Shown here: positions 45,288-54,603 of the stretch, one piece after another
Layout of the letters: the number at the start of each line of letters is the position of its first letter
Numbering within the stretch: position 1 is the stretch's first letter
Assembly (NCBI GenBank): GCA_964622775.1
Contig: CAZUSO010000002.1
Span: 1 to 64,000 of the forward strand
Origin: CAZUSO01 sp964622775
Lineage (GTDB): Bacteria; Bacteroidota; Bacteroidia; Chitinophagales; Chitinophagaceae
Direction: 5' to 3'
Length of the DNA stretch: 64,000 nt
Translations under genes and position numbers: made by a program
Notes under the pieces: model-generated
The model's input: only the letters and a program-made list of their open reading frames with translations
Told to the model about the DNA's origin: nothing
The model's database searches: none

Positions 45288-46159
45288 ATCAGTTCCAAAA
45301 TTGAGTTTAAAATACTGCTCACAGAGTTTTTGTCCATTTTAGAAAAGGCAAACCATTTTTTGCCCAAGTCTTTCAGCGAAGCTCCCAAATGATATACTTC
45401 CGTTTGGTCTATAATCAAAAAACGGTCGTGGCTTTGGGTAAAGGTTTTCGCTTCAAAATAGCCATATTGTGTGTTAGCTTTTTGTATGTCCAATGCCAAT
45501 TGTTTGCTTATGTTTTTGGTAAGCAGCAGCACGGCTACGCCTTTTTTCTTTTTAGCTAAATGGGTAAGTGTGTTTTCGTCAATATAATTATCTATCAGCA
45601 CGATGTTTTTCTTGGCAGAGCGTATGATTTTTGATGTGAGTTCATAAGCATCAAACACCTGCCCGTCAAAGAAAACGCCTTGTGTGGGAATTAGATGTGT
45701 ATTTATCTGGAAGTCTATTTCGTTTACTTTTTTAGCCAAATTCTCAACTGTATTTTCTACACGGTTCACTCGTTGGTTTAAAGCATACCCTTTAAGTAAG
45801 TAGTCTTTCAAAATTTTGTTTGCCCAAATACGGAATTGTGTTGCACGAACAGAATTTACTCTATATCCAACCGATAACACCGCATCAATATTGTAATATT
45901 TTACTTTAACTTCTTGTGTTTTTCCTTTAATCGCTCCGTGTTGAGTGGTATGTTCCAAAATGGAACTAACCACTTTTTCATCAAGCTCACCCGACTTAAA
46001 AATATTCCCTAAATGCTTAGTAATAGCAGGGCGTTGCGTGCCAAACAAGTCCGCTATTTGCTGTTGAGTAAGCCAAATAGTTTCTGTTTTTTCATCAATT
46101 CTTACTTCAATATGTTCGGCAAGTTCGTTTGGGCGATATAAAACAATTTCGTCTTTCAT
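45284..46159 (-). CDS. RhuM-family protein with a PLD-like C-terminal domain, embedded in the R-M operon
   Basis: A 291-residue protein. Residues 1-125 match the RhuM/virulence-protein family (MKDEIVLYRPNELAEHIEVR, TIWLTQQQIADLF, VGYRVNSVRATQFRIWANKILKDYLLKG), which has a helix-turn-helix-like start. Residues about 165-291 look like a single phospholipase-D-type half (KNIVLIDNYID, then HDRFLIID as an H-x-R/K-x4-D variant, and HLGASLKDLGKKWFAF). Its role beside type I R-M genes is not known; DNA binding or control of the nuclease is plausible. The start was placed at MKDEIVLY because the adjacent truncated copy begins the same way. Coupled to hsdS by an ATGA overlap. Confidence 0.8.
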   Translation of the reverse strand: MKDEIVLYRPNELAEHIEVRIDEKTETIWLTQQQIADLFGTQRPAITKHLGNIFKSGELDEKVVSSILEHTTQHGAIKGKTQEVKVKYYNIDAVLSVGYRVNSVRATQFRIWANKILKDYLLKGYALNQRVNRVENTVENLAKKVNEIDFQINTHLIPTQGVFFDGQVFDAYELTSKIIRSAKKNIVLIDNYIDENTLTHLAKKKKGVAVLLLTKNISKQLALDIQKANTQYGYFEAKTFTQSHDRFLIIDQTEVYHLGASLKDLGKKWFAFSKMDKNSVSSILNSILELI

Positions 46160-46180
46160 TATTCTGTTTCTTTTTTGAAC

Positions 46181-46253
46181 TGTCAAGGAATCCTTGACAG
46201 CTCATTTTTCATTGTCTGTTTCTTTTGTGAGTTGTCGCAAATTTTGCGACAAC
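46181..46253. repeat. Two perfect palindromes between the truncated and intact rhuM copies
   Basis: CTGTCAAGGA-A-TCCTTGACAG at 46181-46201 and GTTGTCGCAAA-T-TTTGCGACAAC at 46231-46253. Each is followed on the minus strand by AAAAGAAACAGA-like text and an ATGAAA. They could be regulator sites, translation-blocking hairpins, or footprints of the partial duplication. Confidence 0.75.
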
Positions 46254-46433
46254 TGAAAATCCTTTCAATTCTTCTTGCAATACGTTGGCAATGTGCTTAC
46301 CAATGGTTTTCACATCTCTGTCAAATAACAATGAGATTTGCTGGCGATTGAGCCACACCGTTTCGTTTTCAACCCTTACTTCCAAATGTGTAGCAAGTTT
46401 TTCTAACTGATATAAAACTATTTCGTCTTTCAT
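46209..46433 (-). pseudogene. Truncated RhuM-family gene (N-terminus only)
   Basis: 74 codons: MKDEIVLYQLEKLATHLEVR and TVWLNRQQISLLFDRDVKTIGKHI match the RhuM N-terminal domain of the next gene but are not identical to it. After FATT the normal domain should continue; instead the frame runs into HKRNRQ and stops within the palindromic segment. It begins one base after the hsdM stop, so it is translated in the operon if at all. It may be a relic of an earlier rhuM displaced by recombination, or a short DNA-binding peptide. Confidence 0.6.
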
Positions 46434-47891
46434 CTAACCAATCAATTCGTTTATTGAGTTTAAAATTTCAACACTTTCTTCATCCAAAGCTTTCATTTCC
46501 TCCAAAATTGCTTGTGGTTGGCGTAGGGCGGTTTCTTCCTTTTTGTTGGGGTTTTTGGCACTTAGGTCAAAGGTCGTTTGGTTAATGTCTTTTACATCAA
46601 TGCTCCAAGAGTTTTCACTGTTGACAAAGGTCTTTTGAAGTTTTACAAATTCTGCCAAATCGTTTTCATTAAGTGCATTGGTTTTGCCAAGGTTTCTTTC
46701 TAAATTCAATTGGTAAAACCAAACTTTTTGCGTGGGTTTCCCTTTTTCAAAAAACAACACTACTGTTTTTACTCCTGCACCTGTAAAGGTTCCGCCCGGC
46801 AAATCCAATACGGTATGTAGGTTGCAGTTTTCTAACAATAGTTTTCGCAAACTCACGCTGGCATTGTCTGTATTGCTCAAAAAGGTGTTTTTAATTACCA
46901 CGCCTGCCTTGCCACCTGCTTTCAAAATTTTGATGAAGTGTTGCAAAAAGAGTGAAGCAGTTTCGCCAGTTTTTATCGGGAAATTTTGCTGCACTTCGGC
47001 ACGTTCCTTTCCTCCAAATGGCGGATTGGCAAGCACCACATCGTAACGGTCTTTTTCCTGAATGTCGGCAAGGTTTTCAGCAAGTGTATTGGTATGCACA
47101 ATGTTTGGTGCTTCTACTCCGTGCAAAATCATATTCATTGTGCCAATGATGTAAGCCAATGATTTTTTCTCTTTTCCGTAAAATGTTTTTTTCTGTAAGG
47201 TGGCTACATCGGTAGTCGTTAGCTTTTTACTGTTCTTTAAATATTCAAATGCTTCCACCAAGAAACCCGCTGAACCCACTGCACCGTCATATATTTTATT
47301 TCCAATTTTGGGTGCTACAACTTGAACAATGGTTTTAATCAAAGGTCGTGGCGTATAATATTCTCCACCGTTACGCCCTGCATTGCCCATATTTTTAATC
47401 TTGTCCTCATACAAATGGCTCATTTCGTGCTTTTCAGCGTGGGTTCTAAAACGCAGTTCGTCAATACGATTTATTACTTCTCGTAAATTGTAGCCGCTTT
47501 GTATGCGGTTTTTTAGTTCGTTAAAAATCTCACCGATTTTATATTCAATGGTGTCAGCACTTTCGGCATCTGCTTTAAACTTTTTGAGGTATGGAAACAG
47601 TTTTAAGTCCACAAAATCTTTCAGGTCGTCACCTGTCAGGGCTTTGTGATGGTCAAGTTTGCCGTCTTTATCTTTGGGCGTTGCCCATTTTGTCCACTGA
47701 AATTCTGGTTTTATAATATTCGTGTAGGTCTTACCCGAAAGTTCGGCTGCTGTTTTTTTATCTTTCTCTAAATCGTCCAAATATTTGAGAAACAAAACCC
47801 AAGAAGTCTGCTCTACATAGTCCAGTTCACTGCCACAACCTGCGTCTTTATGCAGTATATCGTCTATATTCTTAAAGGTTTGTTCAAACAT
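46434..47891 (-). CDS. hsdM: Type I restriction enzyme methyltransferase subunit
   Basis: N6-adenine methyltransferase of the R-M complex. The 485-residue protein has the HsdM N-terminal helical domain (1-130), RNGGEYYTPRPLIKTIVQVV near residue 170, a SAM-binding DGAVGSAGFLVEAF near 200 (the typical DPACGSGG is altered in two positions, as in related Bacteroidota enzymes), and the catalytic NPPFGG near 289. LDLPGGTFTGAGVKTVVLFF near 370 is also conserved. It is the first gene of the minus-strand operon hsdM-(rhuM fragment)-rhuM-hsdS-hsdR and has an upstream -7 element. Confidence 0.94.
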   Translation of the reverse strand: MFEQTFKNIDDILHKDAGCGSELDYVEQTSWVLFLKYLDDLEKDKKTAAELSGKTYTNIIKPEFQWTKWATPKDKDGKLDHHKALTGDDLKDFVDLKLFPYLKKFKADAESADTIEYKIGEIFNELKNRIQSGYNLREVINRIDELRFRTHAEKHEMSHLYEDKIKNMGNAGRNGGEYYTPRPLIKTIVQVVAPKIGNKIYDGAVGSAGFLVEAFEYLKNSKKLTTTDVATLQKKTFYGKEKKSLAYIIGTMNMILHGVEAPNIVHTNTLAENLADIQEKDRYDVVLANPPFGGKERAEVQQNFPIKTGETASLFLQHFIKILKAGGKAGVVIKNTFLSNTDNASVSLRKLLLENCNLHTVLDLPGGTFTGAGVKTVVLFFEKGKPTQKVWFYQLNLERNLGKTNALNENDLAEFVKLQKTFVNSENSWSIDVKDINQTTFDLSAKNPNKKEETALRQPQAILEEMKALDEESVEILNSINELIG

Positions 47892-47917
47892 TATATAATT
47901 TCTTTTTTATCAGTTTG

Positions 47918-47925
47918 CAAAGTTA
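47918..47925 (-). promoter_or_regulatory. Promoter -7 element of the R-M operon
   Basis: TAACTTTG on the minus strand, about 27 bases upstream of the hsdM ATG; a TTTG lies 22 bases further upstream (47948-47951), slightly long for the usual spacer. Confidence 0.5.
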
Positions 47926-48013
47926 ATATTTTCGTTGGTGGTGCGGTCAAATTTACTCTCAAATTCTCACCTGTGCACTTGTCGGGTGGTGGGTGGGCTT
48001 TGGGTGCGGTTGG

Positions 48014-48154
48014 GCAAAATTAAATGTGCTGCAAAAGCGTTGGCTGGTGTGTCGGCTTGCAGCTCTTTTAATTTTGCGAAGCGTTTGCATTTTGTCGTCC
48101 GATTTCAGCACAAATGTTTGATGCTTGCACGGTCGCCCTACCATTACTGCTAAC
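48014..48154. repeat. Right flank of the R-M locus: AT hairpin and inverted GTTAGCAG box
   Basis: An 11-bp inverted repeat GCAAAATTAAA (48014-48024) / TTTAATTTTGC (48067-48077) encloses CTTGCAGCTC-type words also seen in the left-flank hairpin. CCATTACTGCTAAC at 48141-48154 is the reverse complement of the left box with one mismatch. There is no gene between hsdM and the CNNM-type gene at 48405. Confidence 0.65.
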
Positions 48155-48404
48155 ACAATTTCTCAGGGACAAATAATGCCCTCATGCTTTTAAAAACCCA
48201 AAAAACTGAAACAGGTTTCGCGTTTATGTCAGGGAAAAGACAGTTTTCAGAAGTTTTGGAGGAGGGGCGGATGGCTTTTTATCCAGTATTCATTATTTTT
48301 GCTGAAACTGAATTTGCTTTTCACTGAAAACTGAAGTGATGATGAGTAAATCTTTTGCTCAGCCGGAAGGTGGGTAAAAGTTTGGTTTAACATAAATACC
48401 TTGT

Positions 48405-49781
48405 ATGGACGGAGACCCCCTTTCGACGCTGCTGCTTGAAGCAGCCATTCCTGAATCTGTATCCGGATTCAAAATTTTTCTTATTATCTTCTTTGTACTC
48501 CTTAACGGCTTTTTTGTAGCTGCGGAATTTGCTATTGTAAAAGTGCGCTCTTCACAGATCGAAGTACGCACGGATTTGAATAAGCGCCTGGCCAATGCGG
48601 CTAAATCCATTGTAAGCAATCTGGATGCTTACCTTGCCGCAACCCAGTTAGGCATCACACTCGCAAGTCTGGGCTTAGGTTGGATCGGCGAAAGTGTAAT
48701 GACCCGTTTGGTCATTAGCTTTTTAGGCCTCTTTGATTTAAGCGCTTCTCCATCCACCATCAGCACCATTGCCATTTCGCTGGGCTTTGCCATTATCACT
48801 ATACTGCACATCGTGTTTGGCGAGCTTGCCCCTAAATCGCTGGCGATCCGCTACCCCACCAATACTACACTAAGTATTGCCTGGCCGCTAAAGGCTTTTT
48901 ATTTTATTTTCCGGCCCTTTATCTGGTTGTTGAACGGCTTTGCCGGTCTTATTCTACGGATGTTTGGAATAAAACCCCTGCATGGATCAGAAATCCATTC
49001 TGAAGAAGAGCTAAAGGTTATTATTACCGAAAGCCATGAAGGCGGAGCAATTGAAGAAACCGAAAGGGCGCTGATTCAAAATGTATTTGAATTCGATGAT
49101 CGCAGGGTCAGCAATATCCAAACCCTGAGAAAAAACATATCTGCCATAGAGATTTCCATGTCGGTCAAGGAAGCTATTGATTATGCCATTCAGGAAGGGT
49201 ATTCCCGTTATCCGGTTTATGAAGAAACCTTAGACAACATCAAAGGATTAGTGTTCACCAAGGATATATTCCGGCACATCCTGAATAATCCTGAAGATAC
49301 GAAGCTCGAAGGGCTGGTGCGCAAAGCGAATTTTATCTCGGAAACCGCGAAGATAAAAAATGTGCTGAAGGAATTTCAGACCAAACACATTCAAATGTCC
49401 ATTGTGACGAATGAAATCGGCGAACTGACGGGCATTATTACTATGGAAGACATCCTGGAAGAATTAGTAGGGGAAATACAGGATGAATATGACAATGAAA
49501 AGCCGATTGTTGAAAAAACCGGAAAGAACACTTATTTAGTGAGCGCCCACTATGCGCTCAGCGATATCAACAGACTGATCCCATTCCGGTTTGAAGAAGG
49601 CGAACATTTTGAAACGCTTGCAGGCCTGATCTCAGAACACCAGAACGGACTGGAACTGCGGGAAGGTGATCGGTTGAAATTAGATCATTATGATGCAATT
49701 ATTGTGAAAATGTATCGTAATTCCGCCGAAACTGTAGAACTTCGCGTTCGGGAGGAAGAGGACAGCGACTATGCGATATGA
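48405..49781 (+). CDS. CNNM/CorC-type membrane protein (hemolysin-family, DUF21-CBS-CorC_HlyC)
   Basis: A 458-residue inner-membrane protein. Residues about 22-200 are the DUF21/CNNM membrane domain (LLNGFFVAAEFAIVKVR, GWIGESVMTRL, VFGELAPKSLAIRYP). Two CBS domains follow (IQTLRKNISAIEIS...YSRYPVYEETLDNIKGLV, and FQTKHIQMSIVTNEIGELTGIITMEDILEELVGEI). The last 90 residues are the CorC_HlyC transporter-associated domain (YLVSAHYALSDINRLI). Such proteins are linked to magnesium or other ion export and are wrongly called hemolysins. It precedes the methionine aminopeptidase gene, a chance neighbour. Confidence 0.92.
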   Translation: MDGDPLSTLLLEAAIPESVSGFKIFLIIFFVLLNGFFVAAEFAIVKVRSSQIEVRTDLNKRLANAAKSIVSNLDAYLAATQLGITLASLGLGWIGESVMTRLVISFLGLFDLSASPSTISTIAISLGFAIITILHIVFGELAPKSLAIRYPTNTTLSIAWPLKAFYFIFRPFIWLLNGFAGLILRMFGIKPLHGSEIHSEEELKVIITESHEGGAIEETERALIQNVFEFDDRRVSNIQTLRKNISAIEISMSVKEAIDYAIQEGYSRYPVYEETLDNIKGLVFTKDIFRHILNNPEDTKLEGLVRKANFISETAKIKNVLKEFQTKHIQMSIVTNEIGELTGIITMEDILEELVGEIQDEYDNEKPIVEKTGKNTYLVSAHYALSDINRLIPFRFEEGEHFETLAGLISEHQNGLELREGDRLKLDHYDAIIVKMYRNSAETVELRVREEEDSDYAI

Positions 49782-49838
49782 GCAGCATGATATATCCACC
49801 TTATTGCCCGAACTTTTACCATACGATTAAAACATACA

Positions 49839-50663
49839 ATGAGCAAACTGTTAAGTAACGAAGAGATAGAGATATTACGTCAGAGCGCCTTACTGGTTAG
49901 CAGCACTCTGGCTGAAATTGCTACTATATTAAAGCCCGGAATGACTACGCTGGAAATAGATGCTTTCGGAGATGCCTTTATCAAAGATCATGGCGGCACG
50001 CCTTCTTTTAAAGGCTATGGTCATCATTCCAATCCATTTCCGTATGCGTTGTGCATTTCCGTTAATGACGTAGTGGTTCACGGGCTACCGGGCAAATATG
50101 AACTGAAGGACGGCGATTTGGTCTCCATTGACTGCGGCGTATATAAAAACGGCTTTCACGGGGATCATGCTTATACGTTCATTATCGGGACAGTGCCGCA
50201 GGAGCTTTTGGATCTGGTGCGCATCACCAAGGAGTCTTTATATCTTGGCATTGAACAGGCCGTTGCCGGAAACCGGGTAGGCGATATTTCTTATGCTATT
50301 GAGCACCATACTTACGGCAAACATAAATACGGTGTGGTGCGCGAGTTGGTCGGACACGGGCTTGGCCGCAATATGCATGAAGATCCTCAGGTTCCCAACT
50401 ATGGCCGGCGTGGTGGCGGAAAGCGCCTGCAGGAAAATATGGTGCTGGCTATCGAGCCTATGATCAACCTGGGAACCCGCAATATTTATTCGGAAGACGA
50501 TGGCTGGACCATCGTAACGCAGGACGGTAAGCCTTCAGTGCATTTTGAACATGATGTCTGGGTAAAAAAAGGGAAGCCGGATATTCTCTCCAATTATGCG
50601 CCTATCGAAAAAGCGGAAAAAGCAAACCCCAACCTGAACAGCAGCTATTATGGGAGTGAATAG
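49839..50663 (+). CDS. map: Methionine aminopeptidase type I
   Basis: Removes the initiator methionine from nascent proteins. The 274-residue protein shows all metal ligands: SIDCGV and GDHAYTF (two Asp near residues 97 and 108), HGLGRNMHEDP (His near 171), AIEPM (Glu near 205) and HFEHDV (Glu near 236). A C-terminal tail of about 25 residues past the catalytic core is Lys/Asn-rich and not conserved. It converges with the MMPL fusion gene across 31 bases. Confidence 0.94.
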   Translation: MSKLLSNEEIEILRQSALLVSSTLAEIATILKPGMTTLEIDAFGDAFIKDHGGTPSFKGYGHHSNPFPYALCISVNDVVVHGLPGKYELKDGDLVSIDCGVYKNGFHGDHAYTFIIGTVPQELLDLVRITKESLYLGIEQAVAGNRVGDISYAIEHHTYGKHKYGVVRELVGHGLGRNMHEDPQVPNYGRRGGGKRLQENMVLAIEPMINLGTRNIYSEDDGWTIVTQDGKPSVHFEHDVWVKKGKPDILSNYAPIEKAEKANPNLNSSYYGSE

Positions 50664-50694
50664 TGACAAGACGAACGGAAATTCATTGACAACT

Positions 50695-53600
50695 TTAAGA
50701 CATCGCTTTTTTCAATACAAAAATCAGATTACTGGTATTTTTTGTATTGTCAATAACTTCGAGCGAAAGGTTCTTTTCCTTAGCCCAGCTTTCAATAAAG
50801 GCACTGCTGATAAAATGCAACTTGTTTTGTGTTTTATTGAACCGGATAATCCGGGTAGAAAAAATCTCGGTAAGTTTTGTTCTCCTGTGACGGCTTTCCA
50901 GTTCCTCCACCCCATCCCGGATGATTAATATGCCGCCCGGCAGCAAGGCATCATAGCAATTTTCCAACAAGGCAGATTGCTGCTGCGGAAGCAGGTAATG
51001 CAATACATCGCTGATGATAATTCCGTTACAGGGCTGCAATGTGTATTGAGTCAGGTCAACCTGTTCAAACCGGATGGCGGGGTTATTCAATGTGTACTGA
51101 GAACCCCGGGGCGCTTCTTTAGTGAATATCATCCGGGCATTCCGGGCATAATGATTCCGGGCTGTAATGATTTTTTCTTCATCATAATCCACGCCGATAA
51201 ATCTGCGGTCTTCCGATGCCCAGTGCAGCATATATGTCATAAACCCGTACCCACAACCCAGATCGTAAAACAGCCCTTCCCGGGGCAGTAGTTGGTGAAA
51301 CGGTTCATAGTACCGTTCCCCCTTTATTTTAATCCTGCCATACCAGTCCAGCACCGGGCCTTTATACAGATTGCCTCTGGTCATTTGCTCGTAGAAATAC
51401 CGTGGGGTTTCATTCCGCCTTTTCTCATCCTGAAATTCCTTCCGGAACCATTTTGCAATTTTACGCGTCCGCTCGCTGTGTCCACTGCCAAAGGTAGTGT
51501 CCTCATTCCTGATACGCGGGTAAACTTTAATGGTGGTCGTACCATTTTTCAATAACCAGTCCCCCTTCTGCATCGTATAATGTACACCATGCATAATGAC
51601 GGGTATAATGTCTAACTGCAATTGCTCTGCAAGATAAAATGCGCCTTTGTGAAAGCGATGAATAGTGTCATCGTAAGAGCGGGTGCCTTCCGGAAAAACA
51701 ATAATACCATATCCCTGCTCCGTAATTTTCCGCAAAGGTATTATGCTGTCGGCAGCGCCGTCAGCCACCGGATAATATTCCGCCATACGGACAATCTTAC
51801 CAAATACCGGGGACCTCCAAACCCAATGATTGGTCAGCAGTATCAACCGCGGATTCAGCATGGTGGTTAGTAAAATATCCAGAAAGGAGGTATGATTGGC
51901 AATATAAACTGCAGGATCTTTAAAATCTTCTCCATCCAACTTAATAATCCGTTTCCTGAGATTGGCCATCACATACATTACGCTGCGGGTACCTTTGCTC
52001 AGGATAAAGTGAAAAAGATACTTACTTCTTGCTACACCAAAGGGGCGCAGGCCGATCAAGAGGAAACCTGCGAGTGTAACTATTAAGCAGGCGATAAAAA
52101 AGTACAAAAATGAGAACGCAGACTTAAGCAAGCTCCATAATGTAAAGGGCATAAAACCCCGGTCCACCCTTTTTTGTATCATAAAATTGAACAGAAAAGG
52201 CTGCAATACCTGCGACACAAATACTACGCAAAGCAGCCCGGTAACAGCAATAATAGCAATGGAATGCAGCGCGGGGTGTTTTGCAAAGATCAATGTCCCC
52301 AGCCCAATCACCGTAGTAGCTACGGAAAGATAAACTGCCGAACGTGCATGTGCAATCTGCGTTTGCCCCTTACGGTATTTTTCCATCAGGCTATCCATCA
52401 TAAAGATGCTGTAATCATCACCCAGACCGAATATTAAGGTAGAGATGATGATATTGACGATGTTAAACTTCAGGCCGAATATACTCATGATACCTAAAAT
52501 CCATATCCAGGTAAGCGCCATCGGCAGGAAGGAGATCAGCGCCAGCTCAATGCGGCCGTATGCCACCAACAAAGCAAAAAACACCAGAAGTCCTGAATAC
52601 CATAACACCGTATTAAACTCCTGCTTTAATATTTCCAGTAATTTTTCAGAAACGGATTGCCGGTCTGTGGCAATCACATTGTGATCGTTTTCAAATGCTT
52701 TCAGTACGGTGTTACGCGCCTCCGGCTCTACCTTCAGCGAGGCAATAGCATAGGTTCCCTGTTCCTGCCGGCTCAGCGATGCGGGCAGCATGGTCTTCAT
52801 AAACACTCTTGCATCGTCATCAAACGATTCATAATGCTGTTGTAACGTTTGGGAAAATCCTGCAAATGCATCGGGACTGAATCCTGTTCTTAAAGCACTT
52901 TCCTGTACTACGGAGATGGTTTGTTCCACACGTTTCTTATCCCAGTATTGTTGCCATCGTTGTAAACGGCGTTGTTGTTCTTTTCCGGAAGGAAAAATAA
53001 CCACAGGATTCATGCTGTTGCGAAGCCGGCCTTCCGCTTGCAGGGAATGAATCTTTGCCGAAGCAGACTCTAATTTTTCCAAAGCCGCTTCTTCCGTTTT
53101 GCCTTTTGCCACTACAAAAACCGAACTCAGGGCGTATGCATTATTGCGGTTCAGCTCATCCTGTGCGACCTTCAGCTGAGGGTCAAGATAATTCAGGTGC
53201 ATTAAATCGCCATCAAACTCCACACTCCGCGCAAAATAAAACAATACCGGAGTAGCAATCATTACAAAGCCCAGCAACCATTTATTGCCCTCAGGCTTCA
53301 TTCTTCCCAGTTTGTCAATAAAGGTATTGGGTATCGCAGCATCACCAGGGGCAGCATATTTTTTTGCAGTCAGCAGATGCGGCAGAAAGATTAACGTAAA
53401 TAAGGAAGCGCCCGCAAGGCTGGCTGCGGCAAACAAACCAAGATCCTGCAACAGCGGAGCATTGCAGAACCGTAATGCATAAAATGCACCTATCGTAGTG
53501 AATGCCCCAAGCGTAAGCGGAAAGACCAGGGTGCGGACATTTTCGCGCGTGTCGGGATGTATTCGCGCATGACTCATGAAATGCACGGAAAAATCTATCG

Positions 53601-54603
53601 CAATTCCTAAGATGATAGCGCCGGCGCCTAAAGCGATAACGGAAACCGAACCCTGCACCCAGGCGGTTATAGCCAGGCCGAATACGGCGCCGAATATCAC
53701 CGGAATAATCAGCAAAAGAGGTGCCCGCCGACGCCGGAAAACATACCAGGTGAAAGCCAGCAGCAAAACGACAGTAATGCTCAGGGTGAGTATCGTGTCC
53801 TGACGCATTTGTTTTGCATTACCGGCCGCTACGGCCGGCCCGCCAAAATAGCGCAACTGTATTTCCGGGTGCTGTAACTGATAAGCGGCAATGCACTCAT
53901 CCAATTGATGAAAAAACTCCTGGTTAGCTCCCGTAGCGGAAGCGGGATTTTTTAATTCAAGAAAAAAATGCACCCGCTTAGCTTGCTGGTCGAAAACGTA
54001 ACCGTCATACAACTGGTAATTCGGATCAAAGTTGAGGGTTTTAAATTTTTCCAGCGCTAAAGGAACAATACCGACAGGATCGCGGGCGATCCAGCTTTTG
54101 GCAACAACTCCTGCCGGTGACAACAGGAGTTTATGCTCCTGCTCTAAAGTAGATCGGATAGTTTCCGGCTGAATCAGAGCATCTATCTTTTTATAATCCT
54201 CTTCATTCAGAAACAAGGGAAGATATTGCAGGGCGATGTCGGTAAAGGCATTTTCTTTTTCTTCATCCGCCTGCGCCTGAATATTTTTTATCGCGGAGCC
54301 GGCGGCATTTTCCAACTCTGACTGGAATACATTTTGATGTAGTATCAGGCTGTCCGGATCCGTTTTCAAACTGTCTTTCCAGGAAAGCGTAAAGATGATT
54401 TGCTCCCCGGTTTTTGTTTTATTCAACACGTCATTCATGGCTTCCACAGAAGGATCATGCGGAATCATCCTGTTGATATCATCCACGAAACGTATGCCCG
54501 AAGCGCCAAGCGCAGCAAGGGTAAACGCCCCGATCAGGCACAACCAGAATACGGGACGATGTTTTTGAAAATAGTCGTAAAGGCTGGTAAATAATGACGT
54601 CAT
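50695..54603 (-). CDS. Three-part fusion: MMPL/RND transporter, acyltransferase, SAM methyltransferase
   Basis: A 1302-residue fusion. Residues 1 to about 870 are an MMPL/RND-type exporter with two sets of membrane helices, each with a large periplasmic loop (IRFVDDINRMIPHDPSVEAM; GLGDDYSIFMMDSLMEKYRKG). Residues about 880-1080 are a PlsC-type acyltransferase (NHTSFLD, an HX4D motif near 902; VFPEGTRSYDD near 971). Residues about 1095-1302 are a class I methyltransferase (FYDLGCGYGFMTYML near 1112, IISDVLHYLLP). Such fusions occur in Bacteroidota flexirubin/aryl-polyene-type loci, where they may load and export acyl products; here none of the polyene synthesis genes is adjacent. Inner membrane. 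Confidence 0.9.
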   Translation of the reverse strand: MTSLFTSLYDYFQKHRPVFWLCLIGAFTLAALGASGIRFVDDINRMIPHDPSVEAMNDVLNKTKTGEQIIFTLSWKDSLKTDPDSLILHQNVFQSELENAAGSAIKNIQAQADEEKENAFTDIALQYLPLFLNEEDYKKIDALIQPETIRSTLEQEHKLLLSPAGVVAKSWIARDPVGIVPLALEKFKTLNFDPNYQLYDGYVFDQQAKRVHFFLELKNPASATGANQEFFHQLDECIAAYQLQHPEIQLRYFGGPAVAAGNAKQMRQDTILTLSITVVLLLAFTWYVFRRRRAPLLLIIPVIFGAVFGLAITAWVQGSVSVIALGAGAIILGIAIDFSVHFMSHARIHPDTRENVRTLVFPLTLGAFTTIGAFYALRFCNAPLLQDLGLFAAASLAGASLFTLIFLPHLLTAKKYAAPGDAAIPNTFIDKLGRMKPEGNKWLLGFVMIATPVLFYFARSVEFDGDLMHLNYLDPQLKVAQDELNRNNAYALSSVFVVAKGKTEEAALEKLESASAKIHSLQAEGRLRNSMNPVVIFPSGKEQQRRLQRWQQYWDKKRVEQTISVVQESALRTGFSPDAFAGFSQTLQQHYESFDDDARVFMKTMLPASLSRQEQGTYAIASLKVEPEARNTVLKAFENDHNVIATDRQSVSEKLLEILKQEFNTVLWYSGLLVFFALLVAYGRIELALISFLPMALTWIWILGIMSIFGLKFNIVNIIISTLIFGLGDDYSIFMMDSLMEKYRKGQTQIAHARSAVYLSVATTVIGLGTLIFAKHPALHSIAIIAVTGLLCVVFVSQVLQPFLFNFMIQKRVDRGFMPFTLWSLLKSAFSFLYFFIACLIVTLAGFLLIGLRPFGVARSKYLFHFILSKGTRSVMYVMANLRKRIIKLDGEDFKDPAVYIANHTSFLDILLTTMLNPRLILLTNHWVWRSPVFGKIVRMAEYYPVADGAADSIIPLRKITEQGYGIIVFPEGTRSYDDTIHRFHKGAFYLAEQLQLDIIPVIMHGVHYTMQKGDWLLKNGTTTIKVYPRIRNEDTTFGSGHSERTRKIAKWFRKEFQDEKRRNETPRYFYEQMTRGNLYKGPVLDWYGRIKIKGERYYEPFHQLLPREGLFYDLGCGYGFMTYMLHWASEDRRFIGVDYDEEKIITARNHYARNARMIFTKEAPRGSQYTLNNPAIRFEQVDLTQYTLQPCNGIIISDVLHYLLPQQQSALLENCYDALLPGGILIIRDGVEELESRHRRTKLTEIFSTRIIRFNKTQNKLHFISSAFIESWAKEKNLSLEVIDNTKNTSNLIFVLKKAMS

